A DNA stretch of 64,000 bases from Pseudarthrobacter naphthalenicus. GTDB lineage: Bacteria > Actinomycetota > Actinomycetes > Actinomycetales > Micrococcaceae. Positions 34,758 to 46,079 of the stretch are shown in pieces. Every line of letters starts with the position of its first letter. Position 1 is the stretch's first letter. The stretch spans positions 124,001 to 188,000 of the forward strand of contig NZ_JARESG010000008.1 of the NCBI RefSeq assembly GCF_029076445.1. The letters are read 5' to 3'. The position numbers and the translations under genes are program-made. The notes beneath the pieces are model-generated. The model saw only the letters and a program-made list of their open reading frames with translations, had not been told where the DNA came from and made no database searches.

Positions 34758-36320
34758 ATGGGGCAAAGCCGCGACAATCGCGAGTCCGGAGCTGACGTGT
34801 CTGCCGGCGGTCCGGTATCCCGGCACGCGGACGCCAGCGCCGTCGGCGTAGCCCGGCACCTCGGGGGACAGCGGCGCATGCCCGCATGGTTGAAGGTGAC
34901 CACTGCCGTCCTGACAATTGCCTTGCTCGGCGGCCTCGGCTTCGCCGGTTACTGGTACTTCCGCCTCCAGTCGAACATCACCACCGCACCGCTCAGTGCG
35001 GGGGACGACACCGCCGGCACGGGCAGCGATTCAACGGGCAGGTTGCAGATTCTGATCCTGGGCTCTGATACCCGGGACGGCAAGAACGCCGATTATGGCT
35101 CGGTGGAAGACTCCAAGGGTTACGGCAAGTCCGATGTCATGATGCTGATGGACATCTCCGCCGATAACAAACGCGTTAGCGTCATCAGTTTCCCGCGGGA
35201 CCTGTTGGTGGACATTCCGCAGTGCACCGACCAGAAGACAAAACTGTCCTATCCCGCCCTCAGTGGCGTGATGATCAACGAGGCAATGTCACTCGCCGGC
35301 ATCGGCTGTGCCGTGGACACAGTCAACAAACTGACCGGCCTGAAGGTGGACCATTTCATGATGGCTGACTTCAACGCTGTCAAGGAACTCTCCAACACCG
35401 TGGGCGGTGTGGACGTCTGCATCAGCGACGCCGTCTACGACCCGGACTCCCACCTCCGGCTCCCGGCCGGAACCTCGTCCGTGCAGGGGGAAATGGCACT
35501 CGCGTTCCTGCGCACCCGGCACGCCTTTGCCGACGGCGGGGACCTGGGGCGAATCAAGGCCCAACAGGGATTCCTGTCATCCCTCACCCGGAAAATCAAA
35601 GACGACGGCACCCTGTCCAACCCGGCGAAAATGCTGACCATCGCGGACACCGTCACCCAGAACCTCACCGTGGACGAAGGTCTCGCCTCCGTGCCGTCGC
35701 TACTCACCATAGGCAACCGGCTCAAGGACATCGACATCAGCAAGGTGGCTTTTGTGGCAGTCCCCACAACGCCGGCTGTTTCAGATCCCAACCGGCTCCA
35801 GATCGCTGAACCGGCAGGTTCCCAGCTGTTCAAGGCGCTCCGGGACGACGTGGACCTCACAAACCCCACGGCACCGCCGGCAACAACCACGCCCTCCGCG
35901 GCGCCAACAGAAACCGCGCCGCCCGTTCCGTCGTACAACAAGGCCATCCAGCCCGTCACCGTTGCCAACGGCAGCGGCGTGCCGGGCCGCGCCCAGGAAA
36001 TAGTGCAGGCACTCGTGGCCGGCGGCTTCACACAGACAGGTCAGTTTGCCGCGACGCCGGTGACGCAAAGCGCGGTGTACTACGGGACCGGCTTTGAGGA
36101 CGTTGCCGCTGATGTGGCCGCCCTGCTGGGCATTCCGGCCGCCCAGGTTCAGTCCGCTCCCGGTGTGGCCGGAGTGCAGGCCTATCTCGGCACCGACTTC
36201 ACCACCGGCGTCACCTACGGGGCCGGCGGCGGCCCGGTGGCCCTGCCGGAAGACATCGTCAATCAGACCGCCGGTGACAAGAGTTGCCAACAGGCAAATC
36301 CCTACCTGATCGTCCGCTGA
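34758..36320 (+). CDS. LytR-CpsA-Psr (LCP) family wall-polymer ligase
   Basis: A 520-residue LCP protein. A polar cytoplasmic start is followed by one membrane span (about residues 45-65, VTTAVLTIALLGGLGFAGY). The extracellular LCP domain runs from LQILILGSDTR through SDVMMLMDISADNKRVSVISFPRDLLVDIP to MALAFLRTRHAF. After a Pro/Thr-rich linker comes a LytR_C domain (VTVANGSGVPGRAQEIVQALVAGGF). Family members transfer polyisoprenoid-linked glycopolymers to peptidoglycan, in actinobacteria arabinogalactan or secondary wall polymers. A terminator follows its stop. Confidence 0.92.
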   Translation: MGQSRDNRESGADVSAGGPVSRHADASAVGVARHLGGQRRMPAWLKVTTAVLTIALLGGLGFAGYWYFRLQSNITTAPLSAGDDTAGTGSDSTGRLQILILGSDTRDGKNADYGSVEDSKGYGKSDVMMLMDISADNKRVSVISFPRDLLVDIPQCTDQKTKLSYPALSGVMINEAMSLAGIGCAVDTVNKLTGLKVDHFMMADFNAVKELSNTVGGVDVCISDAVYDPDSHLRLPAGTSSVQGEMALAFLRTRHAFADGGDLGRIKAQQGFLSSLTRKIKDDGTLSNPAKMLTIADTVTQNLTVDEGLASVPSLLTIGNRLKDIDISKVAFVAVPTTPAVSDPNRLQIAEPAGSQLFKALRDDVDLTNPTAPPATTTPSAAPTETAPPVPSYNKAIQPVTVANGSGVPGRAQEIVQALVAGGFTQTGQFAATPVTQSAVYYGTGFEDVAADVAALLGIPAAQVQSAPGVAGVQAYLGTDFTTGVTYGAGGGPVALPEDIVNQTAGDKSCQQANPYLIVR

Positions 36321-36353
36321 CGCGGGTGCACTCAAAGAGGACCCGGGTGCAGT

Positions 36354-36386
36354 AAAAGAGGCGGGGCCACCGGCCCCGCCTCTTTT
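36354..36386. terminator. Bidirectional terminator between the LCP gene and the M13 peptidase
   Basis: A perfect 15-base-pair stem (arms 36354-36368 and 36372-36386) with an ACC loop, AAAAGAGG on the left and CCTCTTTT on the right, so T-tracts exist in both directions. It lies between converging genes. Confidence 0.92.
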
Positions 36387-36430
36387 GTGCGCTGCGTTCT
36401 CTTCGGCGGCCTATCGGGCTGCGGTGGGAA

Positions 36431-38383
36431 CTACCAGATGCTGACGCGCGCTTCCGGGGCCATCCACATGCCGTCCACTTCGGTCACGTCGAAAGCCTCA
36501 TGGAAAGCATCGAGGTTTTTGGCGATGGCGTTGGTCCGGAACTCGTTGGGGGAGTGGGGATCCGTGGCGAGCCTGCGGATGGCTTCCTCGGGACGAATGA
36601 CTTGGCGCCAGCCTGCTGCCCAGGACGCGAAGAAGCGCTGCTGCCCGGTCAGCCCGTCCAGGACCTCAGGCTCCTGGCCGTCGAGGCTCAGGAGGTAGGC
36701 CTTGTACCCGATGGTCAGGCCGCCAAGGTCGCCAATGTTTTCGCCCAGCGTCAGTTTGCCGTTGACGTTGTGCCCCGGGGCGGCATACGGGGACAGGGCG
36801 TCGAACTGGGCCACCAGTTTCGCCGTGCGCTCTTCAAACGCCTTGCGGTCATCCTCGGACCACCAATTCCGCAACGCCCCGCTGCCGTCGAACTGCGAGC
36901 CCTGGTCATCAAAACCGTGGCCGATCTCGTGACCGATCACTGCACCGATCCCACCGTAGTTCACAGCGTCGTCAGCGTCGGCCGTAAAGAACGGCGGCTG
37001 CAGGATGGCTGCGGGGAAGACGATTTCGTTGAGCATCGGGTGGTAGTAAGCGTTCACCGTTTGCGGGGTCATGAGCCATTTATCGTGGTCCACCGGCTTG
37101 CCGACCTCATCAAGGTGACGGTCGACGTCGGCATTATGGGCCCGCTCCACGTTGCCGAGGAGATCGGCGGGATCGATTTCCACTGCCGAGTAATCGATCC
37201 ACTTATCCGGGTAGCCGATCTTGGCCCGGAACGCACCCAATTTCCGGAGTGCCTCGGCTTTGGTGTCCTCGCCCATCCAGTCCAGCCCGGTGATGCTCTG
37301 CCGGTAGGCCTCGATCAGATTGGCCACGAGGGTCTGCATCCGTGCCTTATGCGACTCGGGGAAATGCTTGGACACATAGATCTGGCCCACGGCTTCCCCA
37401 AGGGCGGCCTCCACGACGGCCACAGCACGCTTCCAGCGGTCCTTGTTACGGGGCGTACCACTGATGGTTGTCCCGTAGAAGGCAAAGTTGGCGTCCACGA
37501 ACTCCGCGGAAAGGTACTGTGCGGCGGCGTTGATGACGCGCAGTGCCAGCCATTCCTGCCACACAGGCAGCGGCTCGGACTCCAGCAGTGCCGCCGCCCC
37601 ACTGAAGAAGTCAGGAGTGCTCACTACAATCTCGGCCCGTTTGTCGGCGTCGATCCGGGCGGCCTCGAACCACGTGCCCAGGAGCGGGAACAGTGCGGCT
37701 GCCTCCTCGGAGGACTTCAGGTTGTAGGTCTTCTGCGGGTCCCGAAGCGTGACGTTGTCCCAGTGGTGGGAAGCGAGGCTGGTTTCGAGGGAAACCACGC
37801 GACCCGCGGCCTGTTCGGCGTCTTCCACCCCGGCCAGGGCAAACATGTTCCGGACATACGCCTGGTAGGCCGCAACCATGGGCGCGAACTTCTCTTCACG
37901 GTAGTACGACTCATCGGGCAAGCCCAGGCCGCCCTGCCCGGTGTAGAGCAGCACGCGGTCCGGATTCCCGGCATCCGGCGCAGGGTAGATGTAGAAGAGC
38001 CCCGATACGTCGGAGCGGAAGAGTCTTCCGGCCAGCGCCATGAGGTCCGCCACGGACGTGGTGGCAAAGACGTCGCCGAGCCGGGCGCGGATGGGATCCA
38101 TGCCCTTGGCCTCCACCGTGGCCTCGTCCATGAAGCTGTTGTACAGGTCGCCGACTTTCCGCTCTATGCCGCTGGCGGCCGCCCCTTTGGCGGCTGCTTC
38201 CCCGATGATGTCCCGGACTGCGATTTCCGCGCCGTCACGCAGTGCCGTGAACGTTCCCTCCAGGGGCCGGTCATCAGGAATTTCGGTGGCTTTGAGCCAC
38301 GTCCCGTTGACGTGCTGGTACAGGTCATCCTGCGGCCGGACGGTGTGGTCAATGTTGGACAGATCGATCCCCGAGATGGGCAC
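36431..38383 (-). CDS. M13 family zinc endopeptidase (PepO-like)
   Basis: A 650-residue neprilysin-like peptidase. The zinc site HExxH is in VIGHEIGHGFDDQGSQFD near residue 484, with the third ligand region GENIGDLGGL and the substrate-binding NAYYHPMLNEIVFPAAIL upstream. There is no signal peptide, so it is probably cytoplasmic and degrades peptides. Full length for the family. It converges on the LCP gene and is divergent from leuA. Confidence 0.94.
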   Translation of the reverse strand: MPISGIDLSNIDHTVRPQDDLYQHVNGTWLKATEIPDDRPLEGTFTALRDGAEIAVRDIIGEAAAKGAAASGIERKVGDLYNSFMDEATVEAKGMDPIRARLGDVFATTSVADLMALAGRLFRSDVSGLFYIYPAPDAGNPDRVLLYTGQGGLGLPDESYYREEKFAPMVAAYQAYVRNMFALAGVEDAEQAAGRVVSLETSLASHHWDNVTLRDPQKTYNLKSSEEAAALFPLLGTWFEAARIDADKRAEIVVSTPDFFSGAAALLESEPLPVWQEWLALRVINAAAQYLSAEFVDANFAFYGTTISGTPRNKDRWKRAVAVVEAALGEAVGQIYVSKHFPESHKARMQTLVANLIEAYRQSITGLDWMGEDTKAEALRKLGAFRAKIGYPDKWIDYSAVEIDPADLLGNVERAHNADVDRHLDEVGKPVDHDKWLMTPQTVNAYYHPMLNEIVFPAAILQPPFFTADADDAVNYGGIGAVIGHEIGHGFDDQGSQFDGSGALRNWWSEDDRKAFEERTAKLVAQFDALSPYAAPGHNVNGKLTLGENIGDLGGLTIGYKAYLLSLDGQEPEVLDGLTGQQRFFASWAAGWRQVIRPEEAIRRLATDPHSPNEFRTNAIAKNLDAFHEAFDVTEVDGMWMAPEARVSIW

Positions 38384-38498
38384 AGAGGCTCCTTTGTGTG
38401 GCGTGCCCCAGCTGGCGCTTGCACCGGCTGCGGCGTCTGCATGGTGGACGTTGCTGGAGGTGGTGCTCCTTCATCTTACGCACGCGTGTTACTCTCAA

Positions 38499-38558
38499 AT
38501 GGTGCGCGCAGACCTGCTTCTTCTTAGCTGCCGCGGCGAGGCCTCAGACGCGATCTAG
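38499..38558 (+). CDS. Leucine leader peptide of leuA
   Basis: A 19-residue open frame, M-V-R-A-D-L-L-L-L-S-C-R-G-E-A-S-D-A-I, with four consecutive leucine codons (CTG CTT CTT CTT). TACTCT at 38490-38495 is a good -10 box whose start point would fall at or beside the ATG, making the peptide leaderless. Leucine-rich leader peptides in front of leuA are known in actinobacteria. Immediately after the leucine codons an 11-base-pair helix can form: 38531-38541 with 38571-38581 (CCGCGGCGAGG / CCTCGTCGCGG, one G-U). A ribosome stalled on the leucine codons would block it. Confidence 0.82.
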   Translation: MVRADLLLLSCRGEASDAI

Positions 38559-38601
38559 CGCAAGGCCCACCCTCGTCGCGGAGATTGTGTTGCCCGGCCA
38601 C

Positions 38602-40382
<1,781 letters not shown>

Positions 40383-40392
40383 TCCGGAAGTA

Positions 40393-40423
40393 GCGTTGCG
40401 CGCCGAACTTGGGCGCGCAACGC
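40393..40423 (+). terminator. Hairpin after leuA
   Basis: A perfect 12-base-pair stem (GCGTTGCGCGCC / GGCGCGCAACGC) around a 7-base loop starts 10 bases after the leuA stop. No T-tract follows, so it may be a weak terminator or an mRNA 3'-end stabiliser. Confidence 0.6.
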
Positions 40424-40466
40424 ACCGGCATTGCCGGCTTTCCGGAACACAGTGCGAAGATTAACC

Positions 40467-41219
40467 GTGGTCCAACAATCCTTTGCTGCGCGGTCCTACC
40501 GCGATGATGCCGTGGTGCTGCGTACCCACAAGCTGGGCGAGGCTGACCGCATCATCACCCTCCTGACGAAGCACCACGGCCAGGTCCGGGCGGTTGCCAA
40601 GGGCGTGCGGCGGACCAGCAGCAAGTTTGGGGCCAGGCTGGAGCCGTTTATGGTTGCGGACCTGCAGCTGGTCTCGGGAAAAACGCTGGACATTGTCACG
40701 CAGGCTGTTGCCAAAGGCTCTTACGGTGGCGAGATTGCCGCGGATTACGGACGCTATACGGTTGCTGCGGCCATGACCGAGACAGCCGAGAAACTGACTG
40801 ACGTCGACGGTGAAGCCGGCACGGCCCAATACAACCTGTTGGTGGGGGCACTGGCCTCGCTCAGCCGCGGAGACCATGCGCCGGGGCTGATTCTGGATTC
40901 GTACCTGTTGCGGGCCCTCGCAACCGGCGGGTGGGCGCCGAGCTTTACGGTCTGCGCCCGCTGCGGCGCGCCTGGACCGCACAACGCTTTTTCGGCTCCG
41001 CTCGGCGGCATGGTCTGCGCTGACTGCCGGCCGCCCGGTTCGCCCGCGCCTGCAGCCGAAACCGTCTCGCTGCTCGGTGCCCTTCTCACCGGTGACTGGA
41101 CCACCGCGGACGGTTCGGCCGTACCGCACCGGCGCGAAGCTGCCGGGCTGGTTGCTGCCTACCTGCAATGGCACCTTGAGCGTGTCCTAAAATCCCTCAA
41201 ACATGTGGAGCGTGGCTGA
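40467..41219 (+). CDS. recO: DNA repair protein RecO
   Basis: A 250-residue RecF-pathway mediator that loads RecA and anneals strands. The N-terminal OB fold ([25 protein letters not shown]) and [16 protein letters not shown] are typical, and a zinc site is formed by CARC and CADC (about residues 170-200). The GTG at 40467 was chosen because OB-fold homology begins shortly after. recO-uppS is a conserved actinobacterial pair, with only 2 bases between the genes. Confidence 0.94.
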   Translation: MVQQSFAARSYRDDAVVLRTHKLGEADRIITLLTKHHGQVRAVAKGVRRTSSKFGARLEPFMVADLQLVSGKTLDIVTQAVAKGSYGGEIAADYGRYTVAAAMTETAEKLTDVDGEAGTAQYNLLVGALASLSRGDHAPGLILDSYLLRALATGGWAPSFTVCARCGAPGPHNAFSAPLGGMVCADCRPPGSPAPAAETVSLLGALLTGDWTTADGSAVPHRREAAGLVAAYLQWHLERVLKSLKHVERG

Positions 41220-41221
41220 CA

Positions 41222-42046
41222 GTGGCCCTGGGAAAAAAGAAGAACCCTGCACGGACACGGACTTCCCCTGTGGTTGCTCCGTATCCGCACCCGTCCGGCG
41301 CGGTTGCGCCGGCGATCCCGGCCGAGTTCATCCCGCGCCATGTGGCCATTGTGATGGACGGCAACGGCCGCTGGGCCAACCAGCGCGGTTTGCCCCGGAT
41401 TGAGGGTCACAAAGCGGGAGAACCGGCCCTGCTTGACGTGATGGCCGGAGCGATAGAGCTGGGCATTGAATATGTGAGTGTTTACGCTTTCTCGACCGAA
41501 AACTGGCGGCGCTCCCCGGAGGAGGTCCGCTTCCTGATGGGATTTAACAAGGATGTGCTGCGCCGCCAGCGGAACCAGCTCGATGAGTGGGGTGTCCGTG
41601 TCCGGTGGTCCGGACGCCGCCCCAGGCTCTGGGGATCGGTTATCCGCGAGCTCGAAGAGGCGGAGGAGTTCACCGCGGCAAACAGCACATGCACCTTAAC
41701 CATGTGTGTTAACTACGGCGGCCGGGCCGAGATCACCGATGCGGTGTCCGCCATCGCCGAAGAGGTGGCGGCAGGCCGGCTGAAGCCGGGATCGATCACG
41801 GAGAAGACCATCCAGAGGTTCCTGGACGAACCAGATCTGCCGGACGTTGACCTGTTCCTGCGCAGCTCGGGGGAGCAGCGCCTCTCCAACTTCCTGCTGT
41901 GGCAGTCGGCGTACGCCGAGTTCGTCTTTATGGACACCTTGTGGCCCGATGTTGACCGCCGGACACTCTGGGATGCGGTGGAAATCTATGCCCAGCGGGA
42001 CCGGCGTTACGGCGGCGCTGTGGACGCAGCCTCCCCGCAGGGATAA
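41222..42046 (+). CDS. uppS: Isoprenyl transferase (decaprenyl/undecaprenyl diphosphate synthase)
   Basis: A 274-residue cis-prenyltransferase. The pyrophosphate-binding MDGNGRWA is at about residues 45-52, followed by [24 protein letters not shown], and [23 protein letters not shown]. It makes the polyprenyl carrier lipid for peptidoglycan and wall glycans. Next to recO, as in mycobacteria, where this paralogue makes the full-length Z-decaprenyl chain. GTG start at 41222. Its last 40 bases overlap the end of a converging hydrolase gene. Confidence 0.94.
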   Translation: MALGKKKNPARTRTSPVVAPYPHPSGAVAPAIPAEFIPRHVAIVMDGNGRWANQRGLPRIEGHKAGEPALLDVMAGAIELGIEYVSVYAFSTENWRRSPEEVRFLMGFNKDVLRRQRNQLDEWGVRVRWSGRRPRLWGSVIRELEEAEEFTAANSTCTLTMCVNYGGRAEITDAVSAIAEEVAAGRLKPGSITEKTIQRFLDEPDLPDVDLFLRSSGEQRLSNFLLWQSAYAEFVFMDTLWPDVDRRTLWDAVEIYAQRDRRYGGAVDAASPQG

Positions 42047-43125
42047 GACCCCACCCAGCAGGCAACATCCCGGTAGGCCGCCTGACGGATCCGCTGCTGG
42101 GAGAGGAAAACGTCGTGGATGGCACCGGGATACCGGAACACGGAGACTTTACGGCCCAGCCGCAGTGCCCGTGACGCGGTCTCTTCGACGTCGATCACGG
42201 CGTCAGCATGCATCAGTTCCTCGGACCATTCAGGCTGAATCCTGGTCCGGTCTGAAAGCATCACCAGAACGGGCACCGCGATGTCCAGGCTTCTGGCCAC
42301 GGCGGCGTGCCCGGCCAGCACAGCCTTCACCCAGCCGGCCCGGATGGGAAACGACGCGGCTGGCCGCCACACCGGATTGAGCTCCCACTCACCGTGCGCT
42401 GCGCTGCTGACGCTTTGCCAGTAGCCGGGCATCTCGGGCAAGAGGAAGGGACGCCTCGGGTCCGCACGGGCCACGGGCTCCACCAGGCGCATGGCGAGGT
42501 TCCGCACGAGGCTGCTGCCCTGTAGCTCCAGCCATGGGGCATTGAGGATGAGCGAGGCCAGCTGGCCGGGATGACGGTCCGCCCATAGCGCGGCGATGAG
42601 GCCCCCGAGGGAATGGGCCAGCATGTGCACGGACAGCGGCCCGTCCGGTCCGGTCCCGGGCGACAGGTCGGCACGGATCGCCGCTATTGCGGCGCTGATG
42701 TCCTCATCGTAAATATCGAGGTTTGTCGCGTAGCCGGCCGTCTGCCATTCCCGCAGGCTCCGCCCGAACTTCCTCAGGTCCAGGGCATAAAAGTGGAAGC
42801 CCGCTGACGTGAGATGCTCCGCCAGTTCGGTTTGGAGGAAGTAGTCGGCCCAGCCGTGCAGGTAAAGCACCACCTGGACCTTGGCCTGACCGTCCGCCGC
42901 AGGGGGCACATCCGGTGCCACGCCCGCTGCCGGCGCTGCGGACCGGATGAGGGTGGCAACCACGGCACCTTCGGCGTCGGGCCTTAAAGGCAACGGGCGG
43001 GACTCAAAGGAGGGGCCCAGGAAATCTTCGGCCCAAGGGCAGGCTTCCCCCTCCGGAAGCGGCTCCGTCGCCGTACCGGAGCCGGTGGCGGGCAACCGTT
43101 CCCTGTCAGGCCCGGGCGCGCTCAC
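42007..43125 (-). CDS. Alpha/beta hydrolase, tandem copy 1
   Basis: A 372-residue serine hydrolase of the monoacylglycerol-lipase-like group: oxyanion motif [10 protein letters not shown] near residue 88, nucleophile elbow AHSLGG (Ser near 172), and a C-terminal IHDVFLS carrying the likely catalytic His. The first ~75 residues are low-complexity. It is a paralogue of the gene just upstream (shared [20 protein letters not shown], GEWxL, FPIRAGWxxAVLxGHAxVAR blocks). The substrate is unknown; no signal peptide. Its ATG overlaps the stop of the upstream copy by 4 bases. Confidence 0.86.
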   Translation of the reverse strand: MSAPGPDRERLPATGSGTATEPLPEGEACPWAEDFLGPSFESRPLPLRPDAEGAVVATLIRSAAPAAGVAPDVPPAADGQAKVQVVLYLHGWADYFLQTELAEHLTSAGFHFYALDLRKFGRSLREWQTAGYATNLDIYDEDISAAIAAIRADLSPGTGPDGPLSVHMLAHSLGGLIAALWADRHPGQLASLILNAPWLELQGSSLVRNLAMRLVEPVARADPRRPFLLPEMPGYWQSVSSAAHGEWELNPVWRPAASFPIRAGWVKAVLAGHAAVARSLDIAVPVLVMLSDRTRIQPEWSEELMHADAVIDVEETASRALRLGRKVSVFRYPGAIHDVFLSQQRIRQAAYRDVACWVGSYPCGEAASTAPP

Positions 43126-44180
43126 GCGTCGGCTCCGGGGCCCGCAGTTCCCGGGGCCACAGTGCCGGGGCCTGCAGACCCGGGTTCAGGGGTGGCGTAA
43201 CCCCGTAACCATCTCGAAAGCCGCGCGTACGCGTCGGCACGCACAGGAGCGGGGGAGAGGAAGACGTCATGCAACGCGCCGTCAATGCGCTCCACCGTGA
43301 CGGTGCGGCCCAGCGTGAGCGCCCGGAGAGCGATGATATCCACGTCCAGCACCGCATCGGTCCGCCTCATCTCTTCAGTCCAGAACGGGCCGTTGGCGCT
43401 GCCCTGCGAGAGCAGCACCAGGATGGGGATATCGATGCCGAGCCCCCGCGCCACCCGGGCGTGGCCGGTCAAGACGGCGCTAAGCCAGCCCGCGCGGAGC
43501 GGGAAAGCCATGGGCGGCCGAAACCTGTCGTCGAGGGTCCACTCACCATCGGCGGAACTGCTGATGGTCCGCCAGTAGAACCCCCGTTCGGGGAGCCGCA
43601 GGACGGCCTCGGGCCGGAAACGTGCCACTGGCCTGACCATCGTGGAGGCTGCCAGGCGCACCAGTGAGCTGCCATGCATCTCCAGCCACGGGCTGTTCAG
43701 GATCAGATGCGACACCACGGCGGGGTGGCGGCTGACCCACAAGGCTGCCACAAGGCCGCCGGTGGAATGACCCATGAGCGTCAGATCCTGGTCCCAGGCA
43801 TCCGAGTCGGCCCGGATCATGGTCACAGCCTCGCCGATTTCGGCGTCATAGTCGGCCAGGTCTGCCACGTAGCCCCCAGTCGTCCCGGGGCGCAAGCTGC
43901 GGCCGTGGTTGTGCATGTCCAACGCGTAGAAGTCATAGCCGCTACGGTGCCAAAAGCGGGCCAGGTCAGCGTTGAAGAAGTAATCGCTCCAGCCGTGCAG
44001 GAACAGCACCGCCCGCCGCAGTCGCTGCGGGCTGCCGGCGCGCGCAGCGGGTGCGCCGGGCTCGACCTTGCCGGGACGAAACCGAACCAGTGTCGCGGTC
44101 CGCCGGACGGCGTCGGTTCCCGCGGCTTCGAAGGTGCACGCCTCGAAGCCGGCACCGAGGATGTCAGGCTGCCAGTCCAT
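43122..44180 (-). CDS. Alpha/beta hydrolase, tandem copy 2
   Basis: A 352-residue serine hydrolase, the upstream partner of the preceding paralogue. It has the oxyanion motif LFLHGWSDYFFNADLARFW, nucleophile GHSTGG, and LHDVFLSPAPVR near the C-terminus, then a Pro/Gly/Ala tail (PGSAGPGTVAPGTAGPG). I took the ATG at 44180 (MDWQPDILG); the frame is open to 44483 but that part lies across the pyrD promoter and start. Two similar enzymes in one coupled transcript suggest a duplication with divergence in substrate. Confidence 0.86.
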   Translation of the reverse strand: MDWQPDILGAGFEACTFEAAGTDAVRRTATLVRFRPGKVEPGAPAARAGSPQRLRRAVLFLHGWSDYFFNADLARFWHRSGYDFYALDMHNHGRSLRPGTTGGYVADLADYDAEIGEAVTMIRADSDAWDQDLTLMGHSTGGLVAALWVSRHPAVVSHLILNSPWLEMHGSSLVRLAASTMVRPVARFRPEAVLRLPERGFYWRTISSSADGEWTLDDRFRPPMAFPLRAGWLSAVLTGHARVARGLGIDIPILVLLSQGSANGPFWTEEMRRTDAVLDVDIIALRALTLGRTVTVERIDGALHDVFLSPAPVRADAYARLSRWLRGYATPEPGSAGPGTVAPGTAGPGADA

Positions 44181-44256
44181 GGCTTCATGGTATCCGGGCA
44201 GCAGGCTGTGACGGGCCCGGTTTGGTCTGGACCGCCCAAGACGGAAAACTAGAGCC

Positions 44257-45333
44257 ATGCGCGTATATCCGACTTTCTTTAAGCTGGCCTTTTCATGGAT
44301 GGACGCCGAACGCGCCCATAAGATCGGATTCAACGGGGTAAAACTGGCCCACACCACCGGTGCGGGCCGGCTGCTCCAGCGGTTTACGGCACCTGCTTCG
44401 TCGCTGCAGACCACTGCCTTCGGCGTTACCTTCCCGTCCCCGTTCGGCCTTGCCGCCGGCTTCGACAAGGAAGGACTGGGCATCGAAGCCCTTACTGAAC
44501 TCGGCTTCGGTCATGTCGAAGTCGGCACCATCACAGGTCAGGCACAGCCCGGAAACGAGAAGCCACGCCTCTTCCGCCTGATTGAAGACCGCGCCGTGAT
44601 CAACAGAATGGGATTCAACAATGACGGCGCTGCCGCCGTCGAACCCCGCCTCAAGGCGGCACGGGCGGCCCTCCAGCGCAAGCACCCCAACATTCGCCCG
44701 GTGATCGGGGTGAACATTGGCAAAAGCAAGGTTGTGGAGCTTGACGACGCCGTGGCCGACTATCTGATCAGCGCACGCAGCCTCGCACCGGCGGCTGACT
44801 ATCTGGTGGTCAATGTCAGCTCCCCCAATACCCCCGGGCTTCGCCTCCTGCAGGATGTCCAGACGCTTCGTCCGTTGCTCGCGGCGGTGGGGCAGGAGGC
44901 GGACAAAGCTGCCGGCCGCCACGTCCCGCTGCTGGTAAAGATCGCCCCGGACCTGAGTGACGAGGACATCGACGACGTCGCCAAGCTGGCGCTGGACCTG
45001 AAGCTGGACGGAATCATCGCCACCAACACCACCATCGGGCGCACCGGACTCAAGTCACCCGCGGCCAAGGTGGCAGCATGCGGTGCCGGAGGCCTTTCCG
45101 GTGCCCCGTTAAAGCGGCGGTCCCTTGAGGTCCTGCGCCGGCTCAGGGACGCCACCGGGGGAGCGGTCACCCTCGTGGCCGTAGGCGGGGTTGAAACGGC
45201 GCAGGATGTCCAGGAGCGCCTGGACTCCGGGGCAACCCTGGTCCAGGGCTACACTGCCTTCCTCTATGAAGGTCCGTTCTGGGCAGCACGGATCAACCGC
45301 GAACTGGCCAAGATGCGCCGGGCTGAGCGTTAA
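44257..45333 (+). CDS. pyrD: Dihydroorotate dehydrogenase (quinone), class 2
   Basis: A 358-residue FMN enzyme of pyrimidine synthesis that passes electrons to the quinone pool at the membrane. The N-terminal amphipathic helix ([21 protein letters not shown]) for quinone access marks class 2. [31 protein letters not shown] with the catalytic Ser, and [18 protein letters not shown] follow. Monocistronic, with its own terminator. Confidence 0.96.
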   Translation: MRVYPTFFKLAFSWMDAERAHKIGFNGVKLAHTTGAGRLLQRFTAPASSLQTTAFGVTFPSPFGLAAGFDKEGLGIEALTELGFGHVEVGTITGQAQPGNEKPRLFRLIEDRAVINRMGFNNDGAAAVEPRLKAARAALQRKHPNIRPVIGVNIGKSKVVELDDAVADYLISARSLAPAADYLVVNVSSPNTPGLRLLQDVQTLRPLLAAVGQEADKAAGRHVPLLVKIAPDLSDEDIDDVAKLALDLKLDGIIATNTTIGRTGLKSPAAKVAACGAGGLSGAPLKRRSLEVLRRLRDATGGAVTLVAVGGVETAQDVQERLDSGATLVQGYTAFLYEGPFWAARINRELAKMRRAER

Positions 45334-45354
45334 ACCTGAGCGCTAAGAGGGCAA

Positions 45355-45389
45355 AAAGATCCCCGGCGGTCCGTCCGCCGGGGATCTTT
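45355..45389. terminator. Bidirectional terminator between pyrD and the DUF3043 gene
   Basis: A perfect 15-base-pair stem (arms 45355-45369 and 45375-45389) with a TCCGT loop; AAAGATCC on the left mirrors GGATCTTT on the right. It serves converging genes. Confidence 0.9.
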
Positions 45390-45423
45390 CATTACGAGGG
45401 GCTGATAGTGCAGGGCTGGCCGG

Positions 45424-46026
45424 TCAGGAGGGGTACTGACCACGCTTGACGAGCGGCTTCGGCAGCCTCAGTTTGCGGAACTGCATCGAACGCATCGAGC
45501 CGTACCAGACGGTGCCGCGCTCCACCTCACCGAACTTCGCCGCCAGCTTTTTGCGCAACTGGCGGGAAAGAATGAAAACGTCGACAAAAACGGCAAGGAA
45601 CATGACCCAGAAGCCGCCCAGAACATAGACCATCTGCTCGCTGGAGGCGGGAACAATCAGGGAAATAATCACAAACACCAAGGCCCCGAACATCAGGTAT
45701 TCGCCGAGGCTGAAGCGGGCGTCAACGTAATCGCGGGCGAAACGCTTCTGCGGCCCCTTGTCACGCAACGGCAGGAACTTCTCATCGCCGGTGTCCAGTG
45801 CCTGGCGCATTTTGGCCCGCTGGTCCTGTACAGCCTGCCGCTCAGCAGCCTTCGACGCCTTCCGATCCTCCGGCACCAGCGGCCTCTTGCGGGCCGCTTC
45901 CTGAGCCTTGCGCTTGGGGGTGGGCGCACCCTTGCCCAACGCGGCATCCTGCCGGGCTGCCGCTTCAGCGGTCTGCTGGTCTATTGATTCCTGCGCCGTA
46001 GGCGCTTCCTTTTTACGTCCGAACAC
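45424..46026 (-). CDS. DUF3043 membrane protein
   Basis: A ~200-residue actinobacterial protein of family DUF3043: a highly charged Lys/Arg/Ala-rich N-terminal half (TPKRKAQEAARKRPLVPEDRK), then ARDYVDARFSLGEYLM, two membrane spans (about residues 117-165), and a basic C-terminus (FRKLRLPKPLVKRGQYPS). Function unknown. The start is probably GTG 46026 (VFGRKKEAP); an in-frame ATG at 46059 would add 11 residues. It is divergent from the M20 peptidase gene. Confidence 0.82.
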   Translation of the reverse strand: MFGRKKEAPTAQESIDQQTAEAAARQDAALGKGAPTPKRKAQEAARKRPLVPEDRKASKAAERQAVQDQRAKMRQALDTGDEKFLPLRDKGPQKRFARDYVDARFSLGEYLMFGALVFVIISLIVPASSEQMVYVLGGFWVMFLAVFVDVFILSRQLRKKLAAKFGEVERGTVWYGSMRSMQFRKLRLPKPLVKRGQYPS

Positions 46027-46065
46027 TTGAACAGAATACCTTGCGGCCTCCTGCATTCCGCCCCG

Positions 46066-46071
46066 GTATTG
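46066..46071 (+). promoter_or_regulatory. Candidate -10 box, leaderless start of the M20 peptidase
   Basis: TATTGT ends eight bases before the ATG at 46080, and there is no Shine-Dalgarno sequence. The mRNA may begin at the start codon. Confidence 0.4.
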
Positions 46072-46079
46072 TGATCGCC

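Noticed and set aside
36500..38527. A 675-codon open frame antisense to the M13 peptidase
   Set aside because: The minus-strand frame has a full peptidase with its zinc motif. Long antisense frames are expected at this GC content, and the plus-strand translation has no recognisable domain.
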